This document shows positions 33,621-43,620 of a stretch of DNA of 64,000 bases, one piece after another. Origin of the DNA: Sarcophilus harrisii (taxonomy: Eukaryota > Chordata > Mammalia > Dasyuromorphia > Dasyuridae); assembly GCF_902635505.1 (NCBI RefSeq), contig NC_045428.1, forward strand, positions 303,047,107 to 303,111,106, written 5' to 3'. Below the pieces are notes generated by a model that was given only the letters and a program-made list of their open reading frames with translations, was not told where the DNA came from and did no database searches. How positions within the stretch are numbered: the first letter of the stretch is position 1; every line of letters begins with the position of its first letter. The translations under genes and the position numbers were made by a program.

Positions 33621-35114
33621 AAACTAGGTTTTAACCATACCAAATGATGATCTTACCTGTTTTTGTCACCACTGATCAATTATTAATGACATTATAGTTT
33701 GGGGTTATAGCTATCTATGTATACAACTTTCTGCATATTTGTGTATGAAGTGCTTAGACCCAGGTGCCAGTTTTCATGTGTGTACAGGTATGTGTGTATC
33801 TATGTGTATATAAGAATAAGTATGATTAAGAATTTCTATCTAAATGTATGTTTATATATTCCCTCAGTTCTCAGTCTACTGTGAGTATACATAACTCCCT
33901 CCCAGAAAGATCTTAATTTAAGCTCTAGCTTAATTTAGTTTAGCCTTATTCTCAGACTATCATTCCTTCTTCCTATTCGTAATTTTCTCTTCCAACCAGA
34001 CTCTTGGAATTTGTGGTTTCTGTGACATAATAAAAATGAAAATTATCAGGAATACATAAAATCAGAAAGAGAATTCTAAATCTTGGAAATTATCATTACA
34101 GTCTTTGATACATGTGCATAAGTTTAAAGATTGGTTTTCTTGTGGAGTACATTAAATGGCTCTGAGGGGCTCAAGAATGTTTGAGCATCTTTGGGATCTT
34201 CCAAGGTGACTCCTTTGAAAAATAACCTCATTTTAATTCATAATTTCTGATATATCAACTTAAAAAAGAAAGTCTTTTGATTTTAAAACCACACCTGAAA
34301 CATTTATTTTAGTTATACAGTAGCACAGACTATTATCACATAGTCGAGAGGTTTGGGTTTAAGTCTCACCTCTGATACATTCTAGCTGCAGGACCATGGG
34401 CAATATCTTCTGTTACAGATATGCTACCAATCTGCATGTGAAAATTTCTATATCAGGGAATAGCTTATACCAATGAACTCATAGCTCTCTACCCCTCCCC
34501 CTACCAAAAAAAATCCTATTCCATAATGATCATACATGGCAGGAAACATATGAAAGGTTAATGAGTAGATACTTTAATTTACTGAATAAAGAGCAAGGAC
34601 CTAGTGCCATGCATGCTTTCCCATCATTTTGTAAAGCTCCTTATTCTAAGCCTGAGCAATCTTGCCTGGGAAACAATAGCCCCTGGTATACTGAGACTAG
34701 CCAGAATGAAGCCACCTTATAACTGAAGTGTTTCTGCCATCTAGTGTTGACAGTGCCAGATGTCTCTGCAAAAAAACTTGTCATTCGTCCCCAATGAAGG
34801 AGTCTGTTATGAAAGGAAAGGCTCTGAATCTACACTGTTCAGAGGAAAGAAAAATCAGGAATATAGCTTGAGTGTAGGATTATTCTTTCTTCAACCATTC
34901 AGGGAGTACAACATATCATTTAAGGGACTTTATATGAAAATTAAGCTTATCACCATTGACATTTACTTATGAGAAAACAGAGACTGTCATAATATGGGAA
35001 ATCCATTCTTCTCTGCTAATTCTATTTGCCTGGACAGTTGCTATTATTTTTACAGATTATATAAAAGTTCCTAACTACATTAGTATGATACCTCAATTTT
35101 CTTTCTTCATTCAG
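33620..35114 (+). other. STXBP5L: Intronic DNA with one MIR fragment
   Basis: 34320-34420 is a decayed MIR-class SINE (ggtttgggtttaagtctcac, gcaggaccatgggcaat). The rest is unassigned. Ends in the acceptor ttcattcag before 35115. Confidence 0.5.
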
Positions 35115-35280
35115 CCTACCTAGTCTCCGCCCAATGTTGGATGTTAATTATCTGCCTCTAACAGATATGAGGATAGCACGGACATTTTGTTTTACCAATG
35201 AAGGCCAAGCACTATATCTCGTCTCTCCCACTGAAATACAGCGGTTGACTTACAGTCAAGAAATGTGCGACAATCTACAG
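35115..35280 (+). CDS. STXBP5L: STXBP5L (tomosyn-2), coding exon 4 of 7 in this window
   Basis: A 166-bp exon coding for LPSLRPMLDVNYLPLTDMRI, then ARTFCFTNEGQALYLVSPTE and IQRLTYSQEMCDNLQ, the last propeller strands before the C-terminal tail. In the fly and yeast relatives of this family the tail that follows can plug the propeller. Acceptor cattcag|CC, donor CTACAG|GTAGGG. It completes a Ser codon with the AG of the previous exon and ends in phase 0. Intact and, from memory, nearly identical to mammalian STXBP5L. Confidence 0.97.
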
Positions 35281-36130
35281 GTAGGGCACGTGAATTTTTA
35301 AACATACATCTGATACCTTTTCAAATCATTTTAGTAGTAAGAAGATAAACTAGCTCTCCATCTTAAAGGGGCACTGGTTTTCTCATTATATTTGAAAGAG
35401 CCCTTTCCTCCTCCCAATCCTTAAATCTTGAAAGAGTTTGATCATGGCAGATAAATAATCTTTCTTTTGAACACTAGAAATTGCAGCCAAAGGACGTTGC
35501 AAACATTCCAGGACAGATATCAGATGCAATGAAAACTTCTGAATAAGTTATGCAATTCAAAGCAAAACATAGTTAGATGAAATTTATAAGTATGACAATA
35601 TATAACATGCCAGATTTAATTTGATTTGCATAATTATCAGACCACATTAAATTGATTATTTAGTTACATTTAATATTTTTGAAACCATGAAGCAACAGTA
35701 TAAAATGGGAGAAGCCAAAAGTTATTACTCCATCTAGATCAGACAGTGGCTTATCTTGCTTGGAACTGTTTTTTTAATAAATGCTTAGCAGAATTACTTT
35801 GAATACTTCTGACATGGTTTTAGAAATAGTGAAATAAATGACAGTATAGAAGACCTTCTACTTCAAAAATATGTATTAATTGAGTTAGAAGAATCCAGCA
35901 GTATTTATTTCAGCCATGGCAATGGATGTGCTCTGCCAATGGGGAGCCAGGAAGGCATATTTATTTACCTAAGCTTAGGCACAGTTCCTAGCATATAGTA
36001 GGTGCTTAATAAGTGTTTATGGATTTGTTGATTAGAAAAAAGGTAAAGCTGACCAGGTCAAAATGATCTGATACTATTGCTTTGGTAATCCCTTGTGATA
36101 TAGAAAATTATGGAATTTCATAGAATTATA
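35281..36130 (+). other. STXBP5L: Intronic DNA with a short L2 tail
   Basis: 35965-36015 (cacagttcctagcatatagt, aggtgcttaataagtg) is an L2/MIR 3' end on the + strand. Nothing else recognised. Confidence 0.6.
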
Positions 36131-36490
36131 AGCAGACTAGAGTTCACATCCCAAAAGCATTTAGCAGAATTTCAAAGCAAGTCCTGGAACCAGGATTCTG
36201 CACACCTGGCACTAAAAATTTGTAGACTTCTCATGTGATATTGAAAAGTCTTTAGCAATGTAAGAGTATTGCTCCTATGACACCATAAGGTAGGCATTGT
36301 CCCATGCAGGTGGATGTTCTTGCAGACAGTGCTTGGCTGGGCTTTCTGCACAGACATGGGGACTCCATGCTCTTTGGAGGTCAGTCTGCTTTGAAGGCCA
36401 GGCCTGCACAAAGGAACAACCCCAACGGGGCAGTTTCCTGTAAAGCTAAGTTCTGACAGGGTTCCCACAGGCCTTGGCGTCACACAGGCC
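36130..36490. other. GC-richer unassigned segment in intron
   Basis: Contains a 106-residue open frame on the - strand (36172-36492) with no repeat content and no recognised domain. It could be an old LTR, a decayed retrocopy or chance. Not called as a gene. Confidence 0.3.
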
Positions 36491-36640
36491 ATCTGAGAAT
36501 CTCAGAACCTGAAAGGGATTTCAAATCCAACTAATCCAACCAAAACCTAAACCCAGGAGTGATCATAGCTTGAAGACCTTCAGTGAGAGGGGGTCACTCT
36601 TCAGCTCCCTTTTAGCACTTATTGTCCCATTGCCTTTCAT
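36490..36640 (-). repeat. CR1-like/L3-like repeat fragment (orientation B)
   Basis: gagaatctcagaacctgaaa, tccaactaatccaaccaaaa, agcttgaagaccttcagtga, gagggggtcactcttcagct. Confidence 0.6.
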
Positions 36641-37390
36641 GATTATACACATTCTTTTGATTATATCCCTTCAACCATTTTTTAGCCAAAGAACATCATG
36701 CTTCAGCTTATTTGCCTCCATTACAAACCTCTCCACTCCCCATTACATCATCCCTACCTTTGTGACTTTGAAAACTGCCCTGTTCCAAATTTCACAGCCA
36801 CAAAGCACTGCAGAGTGATTCTGTATTCATAAGTTTTGTTTTTCCTGGAGAACAGTATATTGGAGAACAGAAGTGTAGACTGTAGTTTGATGTTTGTTGA
36901 ATTTATGCAGTTATTAGGACAGGAGAGAGGGGGACATAATACGATTAATAGAGAAAGAGCGTATGAGCAGGCTGAAAGGGGATGTGGCAGGGAAGACTGC
37001 ATTAATGAGAGAAAAAATGGAAGAGAAGTGGCAGCAAAGGATGGTAGGGAAAGAACAGTTCTGGGATGGGGAATGGAGAAGCATTTCTGATGGAGATTTC
37101 ATGCTTCCTTGTACTTTGAAGTAAGGATGCGAGTATTTGGGATCAATGTTTTAGCTTCATAAATACTGTATGTAGAATTTTAGCCCAAGAAAAAGACATT
37201 TTCTTCATATGTAAGTGTCTATCATAGGTGGTGTTGGCTCCACAAAGGAGCCCGTCACATATTCATATTGTTCCCAGTGGCCAAGGATATTGATTGCTGT
37301 TTCATTTGCTTCCCTCTGAAGGTGCAAGAAATTAAGATGATTACCCAGCAGATGTTGCTAGTTCAAACCCATGGGCTATAAGGACAAGTC
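36640..37390 (+). other. STXBP5L: Intronic DNA, no recognised element
   Basis: No family named; the first part may be more CR1-like sequence. Confidence 0.4.
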
Positions 37391-37394
37391 AAAT

Positions 37395-38835
37395 AAAAAA
37401 AGGAATTAACACCTACTATGTACCAGGCTCTGTGTTAAATGCTAGAGATATTAAGAAAGGCGAGGAGCTCCCCCAATGGGCCATGGGGTATACCATGTAG
37501 AAGACTATATAGGAGAAATTGAGGTAATTAATAGAGAAAAGGCACTAGACTTAAGTATGATCAAGAAAGATGGTTTTAGAAGGAAGAAGTGGAATTAAGC
37601 CTCAAATTAGGTCAGGAAGGAAAGGTGAAGAAAGAGAGAGAGTTCCAGGCATGGGGACAGATAGCCAGAAAAAATTCTGACAGTTGGCAGATGTATATCT
37701 TACACTGGGAACAAGGAGGCAAATATCACAAAATCAATCAAGTATGAATGTTGCTTATGGGCAGAAGATGGGAAGACTAAGGTAAAGGACTGGGAAGCAA
37801 GATGATTTTATATTTTATAGGCAAGTTATAGTAAGCTGGAGTTGATATGGGAGGATTAATTTGACTGGTCAGTGGAGGAATGGGACTGGAATGGGAGAAG
37901 GGGGTGAGAGGACTAGCCTGTAAGGTAGTTAGGGGCAATAGGAGGGTGATGACAGTGTGAGAAGAAGGAAGAAGGGCATGTTCTTAGAACCAGACATGTT
38001 CCTAAGGCAGAATGGATAAGGTCTTGACAACTGATTAGACAAGGGAAGGATAAAGAAGGTGTGGAGAGTGGGTCAAGAATGGCACCTGAATTTTGATCCT
38101 GGTGATGGAAAGGATGTTAGTATTCTTAATAATAATAGGTAAGTTCAAAAGAGGAAAAGATTTGAGAGAGAAAAATATTCATTTTTGGACATACTGAGTT
38201 TAAAATGTTCACAGGCTATCCAGTTCATATCCAATAAATAAAAAATGTGAGACTGGAGAACAAAAGAGAATTTAGGGCTGGACAAATAGATCTGAGAATT
38301 ATCTGAATAAAGATAATCGAATTCAATCCATGGGAGCAGAGGTCACTAAATGAGATAAAAAGGGGGGAACAGGGCCCAAGACAGAACCTTGGAAGACACC
38401 TTTGATTAGTAAGTAGAAAGAAGGTAGAAGGTGAAGCAGGAGACAGCTGTGCAGTGAAAACCTAGAGAAGAGAAAATCCAGAAGAGGGACCAATGACAGT
38501 GGTCCTCAAACTTTTGTTCTCAATATCTTTATCCTATTAAAAATGATTGAGGATCTGTCCAAAGAATTTTTGTTTATGTGGGTTATAGTTATAGATATTG
38601 ATCACATTAAAAATAAAAACCAATTATGAATTTGTAGATTCTCTGAAAGGATTTCAGAGATTCCGAGGATGCTCTGGACCAGACTTTGAGAACCACTGGC
38701 GTAAAGTATGGAGACAAGAAAGCCATCAGATTGGGCAATTGAGGGATCACTGATAACTTATGAGAGAACACTTTCAGTGCAATGATCATGTCTGAAGCCA
38801 GATTGTAGAGAACTAAGAAGAAAGAATGAGAGACA
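37395..38835 (-). mobile_element. L2 LINE, about 1.25 kb, minus strand, with hAT insert
   Basis: The tail at 37405-37450 (acacctactatgtaccaggc) leads back through gttccaggcatggggacaga, to the RT blocks tttttggacatactgagttt, atagatctgagaattatctg, cagggcccaagacagaacct (complement of VPQGSVLGP) and cattcagattgggcaattga-like sequence near 38730. It is split at 38497-38698 by a hAT MITE. Broken throughout. Confidence 0.85.
38497..38698 (+). mobile_element. hAT nonautonomous transposon (sister of 26365-26566)
   Basis: Same length (202 bp) and same ends (cagtggtcctcaaac ... gagaaccactg) as the copy at 26365, colinear throughout. The flanking 8 bp (accaatga and gcgtaaag) do not match, so the duplication has decayed or been altered. 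Inserted into L2. Confidence 0.85.
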
Positions 38836-38849
38836 GAGAGGGGCCGATT

Positions 38850-38945
38850 AGTGTAAAGGAAAGATCACTGGATTTAAAGGCCAATGACCCAGTTCTAGGC
38901 TCTTCTTTTACTAGCTGAAAGTTTGGGGCAGTAGCTTTAGAAACA
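38850..38945 (+). repeat. MIR-class SINE fragment
   Basis: gatcactggatttaaaggcc, cagttctaggctcttctttt: tRNA-like to CORE part only. Confidence 0.5.
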
Positions 38946-38947
38946 GA

Positions 38948-39183
38948 GTTTTGTTGTTTAGTTGTCTCAAGTCACATATGACTCTTCACGATCCCATTTG
39001 GGGTTTTCTTGGCAAAGATACTAGAGTGGTTTGCCATTTCCTTCTCTAGCTCATTTTACAGATGAGGAAACTGAGGCAAACAAGTGATTTGCCCATGGTC
39101 ACACAACTTGGAAGTGTCCGAGGTTAGATTTGAACTCAGGAAAATGAGCCTTCCTGACTTCCGACCCAGTACTTTGTCCACCA
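38948..39183 (-). mobile_element. MAR1-like SINE, full length, minus strand
   Basis: From the RTE-like end (ttgttgtttagttgtctcaa, atatgactcttcacgatccc) through ttcttggcaaagatactaga, gtggtttgccatttccttct, cattttacagatgaggaaac, tgcccatggtcacacaactt, to the head ctgacttccgacccagtact. Confidence 0.9.
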
Positions 39184-40706
39184 AGGTTTAAATTCACTGA
39201 TGAGCTCCAGAACCCCTTATACAAGGTATTTAACTTTTCTGTACTTCAATTTCCTCTTTGAGGAAGAGGTTAGGAATAACACATCTCTAAGGTCTCTGGT
39301 CCAGTTTTGAATATCTCTACCTAGCCTGGACTTTAATATGTCTATTCACTAGATCACAAGTTCATGTCATGACCTATTGCTTTGTTAGAGTTTGCGTATC
39401 AGATTAAGTACTTTGTTCAAAGAGACATTCATGAAGGTTATCATTAGTATTATGCTTATTATTAATATCTAGCAATTATATGGCATAAAGTTAATACCTT
39501 TCATTTTATCTACAATAGCGAAGTCAAATTGAAGCAGTTGATTCCATGAAGTTGGGTATGGGTGGGATGAAGGATTGAATGGATCTGTGAATGCACTGGC
39601 AAAGGAAAGTCACAAAAGAGAAGCTTCCTTTGCCACTGCAGATGAGCACTTGGTCTGAAAGTTGTGGCTTTAGAAAGTTTCCAGGGAAGCCCTAAGAGCT
39701 TGAAGGACTTGCCCCCTGGGTCCCAGAAACCTAAGACTCCCTGATTTTAAAGCCAACTCTTTACCTACTACTAAGTCAGACTTTGACTCCCTATCATAAA
39801 TATGTGACTAGGAATAAAGTCTAGATCTGTGGTTTCTTTTGTATAGAGAATTCCTCTTAAGGAAACTGCAGATTCTCTGCAATTTAATCTTAGAGAATTA
39901 CCTAGAGCCCTGAAAAAAAATGACTTGCTCAGTCACTCATTCAGCATATGTCAGAGATGGGACTAAAACCTATTTCTTTCTGGCTTTACCATAGCTCTCT
40001 GTCCACTACTCCACATAGCAGCTCAAAGACACCCCCAGGCAACCATTCTATTCTTTTCAAACCTGGTTTTATATACCACAGTCCCACACTCAGATCTTCC
40101 CACTCAAAGGGTCACTTGTGGTATTATGGAAAGGCTGTATTCTTGACAACTCAAACTAGGATTTCCAACTCCACAAGGACCATAGTGAGTCAGTATAAAT
40201 GCCCTTTTCCCACAGTGCCCTCGTCCAAATCAGCATTTTCCCACTCCATCCAGTGATTCAGAGGAGAAATCACCATCTTCTGTTTCTCAGTCTCTAAGAA
40301 GGAAAGGAAGGAGCAGGATCAGTTACTCCCCAAGTTGCATACTAAATGGGAGAAGAGGGATATTTGTTAACTTTACTACCCCAGTTTGTTTCATCTGTTC
40401 TGCTTTGTGGGAAGCCTGTGAATTTTAATTTGTTGATTTTAAGTGGTGTTTGAATTAAGATTATTCTAGCACCTGTTTATGGAATATATTGGAGTGAAAA
40501 AACTAAAGAATTTAAAAAGTAAAGGACTACTTGGGACTACCTGACAGAGAAAAGATTAATGCTTTAGGGAATGTATCAAGTTGAAATGGAAATAGAAATA
40601 AAAAAGAAAATCTAGTTTCCTTTTTTCATGAGCAAGAATCGCAAGAGCTGTTGATAATTGGACCTAAGGAATGCAGAAAAGTGAAAAGCTGAAAATAACG
40701 ACAAGG
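39184..40706 (+). other. STXBP5L: Intronic DNA with MIR remnants
   Basis: 39690-39785 and 39880-40015 look like minus-strand MIR ends (ctttacctactactaagtca; catatgtcagagatgggact). The remainder is unassigned. Confidence 0.5.
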
Positions 40707-40714
40707 TTCTAAGG

Positions 40715-40905
40715 CAGGGGTCCTCAAACTTTTTAAATAGGCGGCCAGTGCACTGTCCCTCAGACTATTGGAGGGCCGGACTATAGTAAAAACAAAGCCT
40801 TTGTTTTGTGGGCCTTTAAATAAAGAAACTTCATAGCCTTGGGTGAGGGGGATAAAATTCCTCAACTGCTGCATCTGGTCCGTGGGCCATAGTTTGAGGA
40901 CTGTA
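40715..40905 (+). mobile_element. hAT nonautonomous transposon, second family
   Basis: The ends are caggggtcctcaaac and its near complement gtttgaggactg. Internal blocks are cagtgcactgtccctcagac, tggagggccggactatagta, ttgttttgtgggcctttaaa and gaggggataaaattcctcaa. tctaag flanks both sides, the likely core of a decayed 8-bp duplication. Confidence 0.8.
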
Positions 40906-40959
40906 ATCTAAGACCTAGGAACTGAGAGCTTAGTAGTGCCCATCACAGCAAGGAGGAAG

Positions 40960-41425
40960 CTGCTAGAGCAGTAATGGGAGTGATGGGGCGGGGGAAGGGT
41001 GGCAGAAGAAACAACAAGCTTGTTTTCAAACATGTTTCGTTTCAGGAATTGAAAAGATAATTTAACTGAAGATATGATCATGAAAATATGGTAAGAGATT
41101 AGGATTAGACATGCAGATTTAGGAATCATCCACTCATCAGTAAAAATAAGATGAATAGATTTGCTCTTCAAATAAGAGATCCTAAAAGGAAACGAACAGA
41201 AGCCCTAGCACTAGGTTTTGTGGGACATTAGTGATTAACAGGAAGAAGGGAGGAGAATCAACAGAGAGATGGTTAACAGAAGGAAAATACAAGTGAAGGG
41301 CTTGTGAGGCCTTGGAGGAAACATAGAAGTTTGCCTGGCTGTGCAGTATGGGCCAGGGAGAGCGAACACTCATCCAATACATTAGTGATTTTAGGGGAGC
41401 AATACTTTTGCAACAGTAACCTCTC
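40960..41425 (-). mobile_element. Decayed L2 LINE, minus strand
   Basis: gacatgcagatttaggaatc (complement of the YADDSQIYI region) and ttgtgggacattagtgatta (complement of VPQGS) are recognisable. The rest is poor. Confidence 0.5.
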
Positions 41426-41460
41426 ACATGTTGTTTTTTTTCTTTGAATGTGGTATATAG

Positions 41461-41572
41461 GACATGCTAGGAGAATTATTTACTCCAGTAGAAACACCTG
41501 AAGCTCAGAACAGAGGCTTCCTCAAGGGACTGTTTGGTGGAAGTGGACAAACATTTGACAGAGAAGAGTTAT
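41461..41572 (+). CDS. STXBP5L: STXBP5L (tomosyn-2), coding exon 5 of 7 in this window
   Basis: A 112-bp exon coding for DMLGELFTPVETPEAQNRGF, then LKGLFGGSGQTFDREEL plus one base of a Phe codon. This is the acidic-to-glycine linker between propeller and SNARE motif. The GLFGGSGQTFDREELFGE wording separates STXBP5L from STXBP5 (which has GLFGGGAQSLDREELFGE). The acceptor is gtatatag|GA and the donor the consensus TTAT|GTAAGT. Starts in phase 0, ends in phase 1. Frame intact. Confidence 0.97.
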
Positions 41573-41839
41573 GTAAGTAAATTCTTCCTGCATACAACTT
41601 GAAACATAATGGAGCTTTTTTAGTGAAAGTTTATTTTTTTAAATCCAAAGTTTTTGCAGAATAGTTTTTTGACTTCTCATCTAAATCTTAGTCGCTTCTC
41701 TACATATCCACTAATACAAATACCTTTTGAATCTTGAACAAATGAACTCTCTTCTGAAAATTTAAATGTGAAATAGACAGACAGAATTATAATCAATTCC
41801 TATAATTCACACAAATAATAAGCAAATGTGAAATTATGT

Positions 41840-42075
41840 AATAGCTAATAATAATAACAACATTTATATAGAGTTTATTCTGTGCCAGGCACTATGTTAA
41901 GCAGTTTACAATTTTCATTTCATTTGATCCCCACGATTCCCTGATAAATGCTCTTATCCCTATTTTATAGATGAGGAACCCAAGGCCCGGAATCACATAG
42001 CAGTAAGTGTCTAGGACCAGGTTTGAACTCAGATCTTACTAGTGCCAGGCCTTGCACCCTATCCAGTGACTTCTA
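41840..42075 (-). repeat. MIR-class SINE, near full length
   Basis: Reverse complement: acatttatatagagtttatt, gtgccaggcactatgttaag, cctattttatagatgaggaa, ccaggtttgaactcagatct, ttgcaccctatccagtgac. Confidence 0.85.
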
Positions 42076-42209
42076 AACTGAATAGAGCATTTTATAATGA
42101 AATACTTTTAATGTCTGGAAATGAGGTATCGGATTTATGTAGTATTGATCACTACTGCTTTGCCCAGAATTCTCAGTGCCAAAATAACACAGAATAGCCA
42201 TTTATTGAT

Positions 42210-42690
42210 GAATCCTACTTTTTTCTTTTATTTATCTATTTCAAACTAAAATATAAAACAGGAAAAGAAAAAAACATTGCCATGTACACAGCAGAAAAAA
42301 TAAAACGATACATTTCCATAAACTTCAAAAAAGGCTATATAATACTACACATTGTATTTCAGAGCAGTTCCTCCTTGCAGGTTTTCTTTTGTTCTCTGTT
42401 GTACGCTTTTTATTTTATTCATTTTTTTCTCTTTTCTTCTCCTTCCTCCCCCAGGAAGGCTCTAATTAAGGGTGGAGATATACCATACACACACACACAC
42501 ACACACATACACATATATAGCTCGATATTTGTATTCATATACATATATATATACATGCATGCATATGCACCTATGTAAGACATTCTTGTTTGTCCTTTCT
42601 CTGAAGGTGGATAAGAGTTTCCTTCATAAGCTCATCTTTCCATATTTTTCTAAATCCATAACCAATTTAAAAAATCTGTCGCTGAAACAG
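42210..42690 (-). mobile_element. L1-type LINE 3' UTR, minus strand, with (CA)n
   Basis: cttcaaaaaaggctatataa, cctccttgcaggttttcttt, aggaaggctctaattaaggg, acctatgtaagacattcttg, ctctgaaggtggataagagt form a repeat block I know from marsupial LINE 3' regions in this orientation. A CA repeat lies at 42487-42510. Family assignment tentative. Confidence 0.5.
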
Positions 42691-42844
42691 CACTAGAAAG
42701 AGAACAAGGAGAACTGAAATTTCAAAGAGATGGGGACATTATTCAGAATCCCCCAAATGGAGGACTCTCTAGTTCCACAGAAACTACTACACGAGTCAAT
42801 ACCATGTGGCTCTAGTTAGAAAAAAAAAAAAAAATCAGTAACAA

Positions 42845-42970
42845 GTCCACTGTAAGCCTCAGTCTCCTCATCTGTAAAATGGGGATAAAGCTACCTGAGG
42901 ATCACATGAGAGAACATCAGGTGCTTTTCAAACCTTAAGCATAAATGCCAGCTGTGATACTAACACTGAT
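42845..42970 (+). repeat. MIR-class SINE, 3' half
   Basis: gcctcagtctcctcatctgt, aaaatggggataaagctacc, tgaggatcacatgagagaac, ttttcaaaccttaagcataa. Confidence 0.75.
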
Positions 42971-43020
42971 GGTGTGTTTTTCTCCCCTCAATTCCTCAAG
43001 TTCTAAAAGGACAGAATTGC

Positions 43021-43620
43021 CCCCCCCCCCCCGAGTTTGCCGGGGGCCGGTTATTTAAAGCACCGGCGGCGGAGTCTAAACACTTGTGGTTTTAATCCCT
43101 AGTTGGGGAGGCTTCGGCTGGAAAAGCGTCCAAGAGCCTCGCCCAGCACATTCCCGGGCCCGGCGGGATCGAAGGAGTCAAAGGGGCCGCCGGAGGGGTG
43201 ATGGGCGAGCTGACGCGCGCGCGGATCGCGCTGGACGAGCGGGGCCAGCGGCTGGGCGAGCTCGAGGAGAAGACGGCCGGCATGATGACCAGCGCGGAGG
43301 CCTTCTCCAAACACGCGCACGAGGTAGGGCCCGGGGGCGGGCGGCGGCCCCGGGGGAACGGCCGCCCCCGCCTTTGGCTTCGCGGCCTCCCGACGGGACC
43401 CCCGGGGTCGGGGCAGCCTCCATCCGCGCGGGCTTGCGGGAATCGTGTGTATGAGCGGCTGGGAGCAGAAAACGGTCCTCGGGGGGAGGGTCCGTCCTCA
43501 GGGCCCCGCGCTCCGCCGCCTCCCGATCCTCCATCCCGAGGGGCGCGGGCGGCCCCGGCCCTCCGGCACCGAGCGAGGCGCGCGAGAGGGGAGGGGGACG
43601 GAGGCAGCCACAGAAAGATG
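43021..43620. promoter_or_regulatory. CpG island over the penultimate STXBP5L exon
   Basis: About 600 bp of very GC-rich, CpG-dense DNA in a strongly AT-rich setting. It begins with a run of 12 C, a TATA-like ttatttaaagc at about 43051, and gcaccggcggcgg. It covers the whole exon 43103-43323 and runs about 300 bp into the next intron. It may be an orphan (intragenic) island with promoter activity, or simply a GC-biased hot spot. No transcript is seen. Confidence 0.75.
43103..43323 (+). CDS. STXBP5L: STXBP5L (tomosyn-2), coding exon 6 of 7: R-SNARE motif
   Basis: A 221-bp exon coding for GEASAGKASKSLAQHIPGPG, then IEGVKGAAGGVMGELTRAR, IALDERGQRLGELEEKTAGM and MTSAEAFSKHAHE. The last 50 or so residues are the VAMP-like coiled coil by which tomosyn takes the place of synaptobrevin in the syntaxin/SNAP-25 bundle. 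The Arg in DERGQRL aligns with the zero-layer Arg of VAMP2 (LERDQKL). Acceptor aatccctag|TT, donor CACGAG|GTAGGG. It completes the Phe codon and ends in phase 0. Third codon positions are almost all G or C, unlike the other six exons, because the exon lies in a CpG island. Confidence 0.97.

Noticed and set aside
39594-39640. 11-bp inverted repeat tggcaaaggaa/ttcctttgcca
   Set aside because: Short arms with a long spacer; expected by chance in 64 kb.
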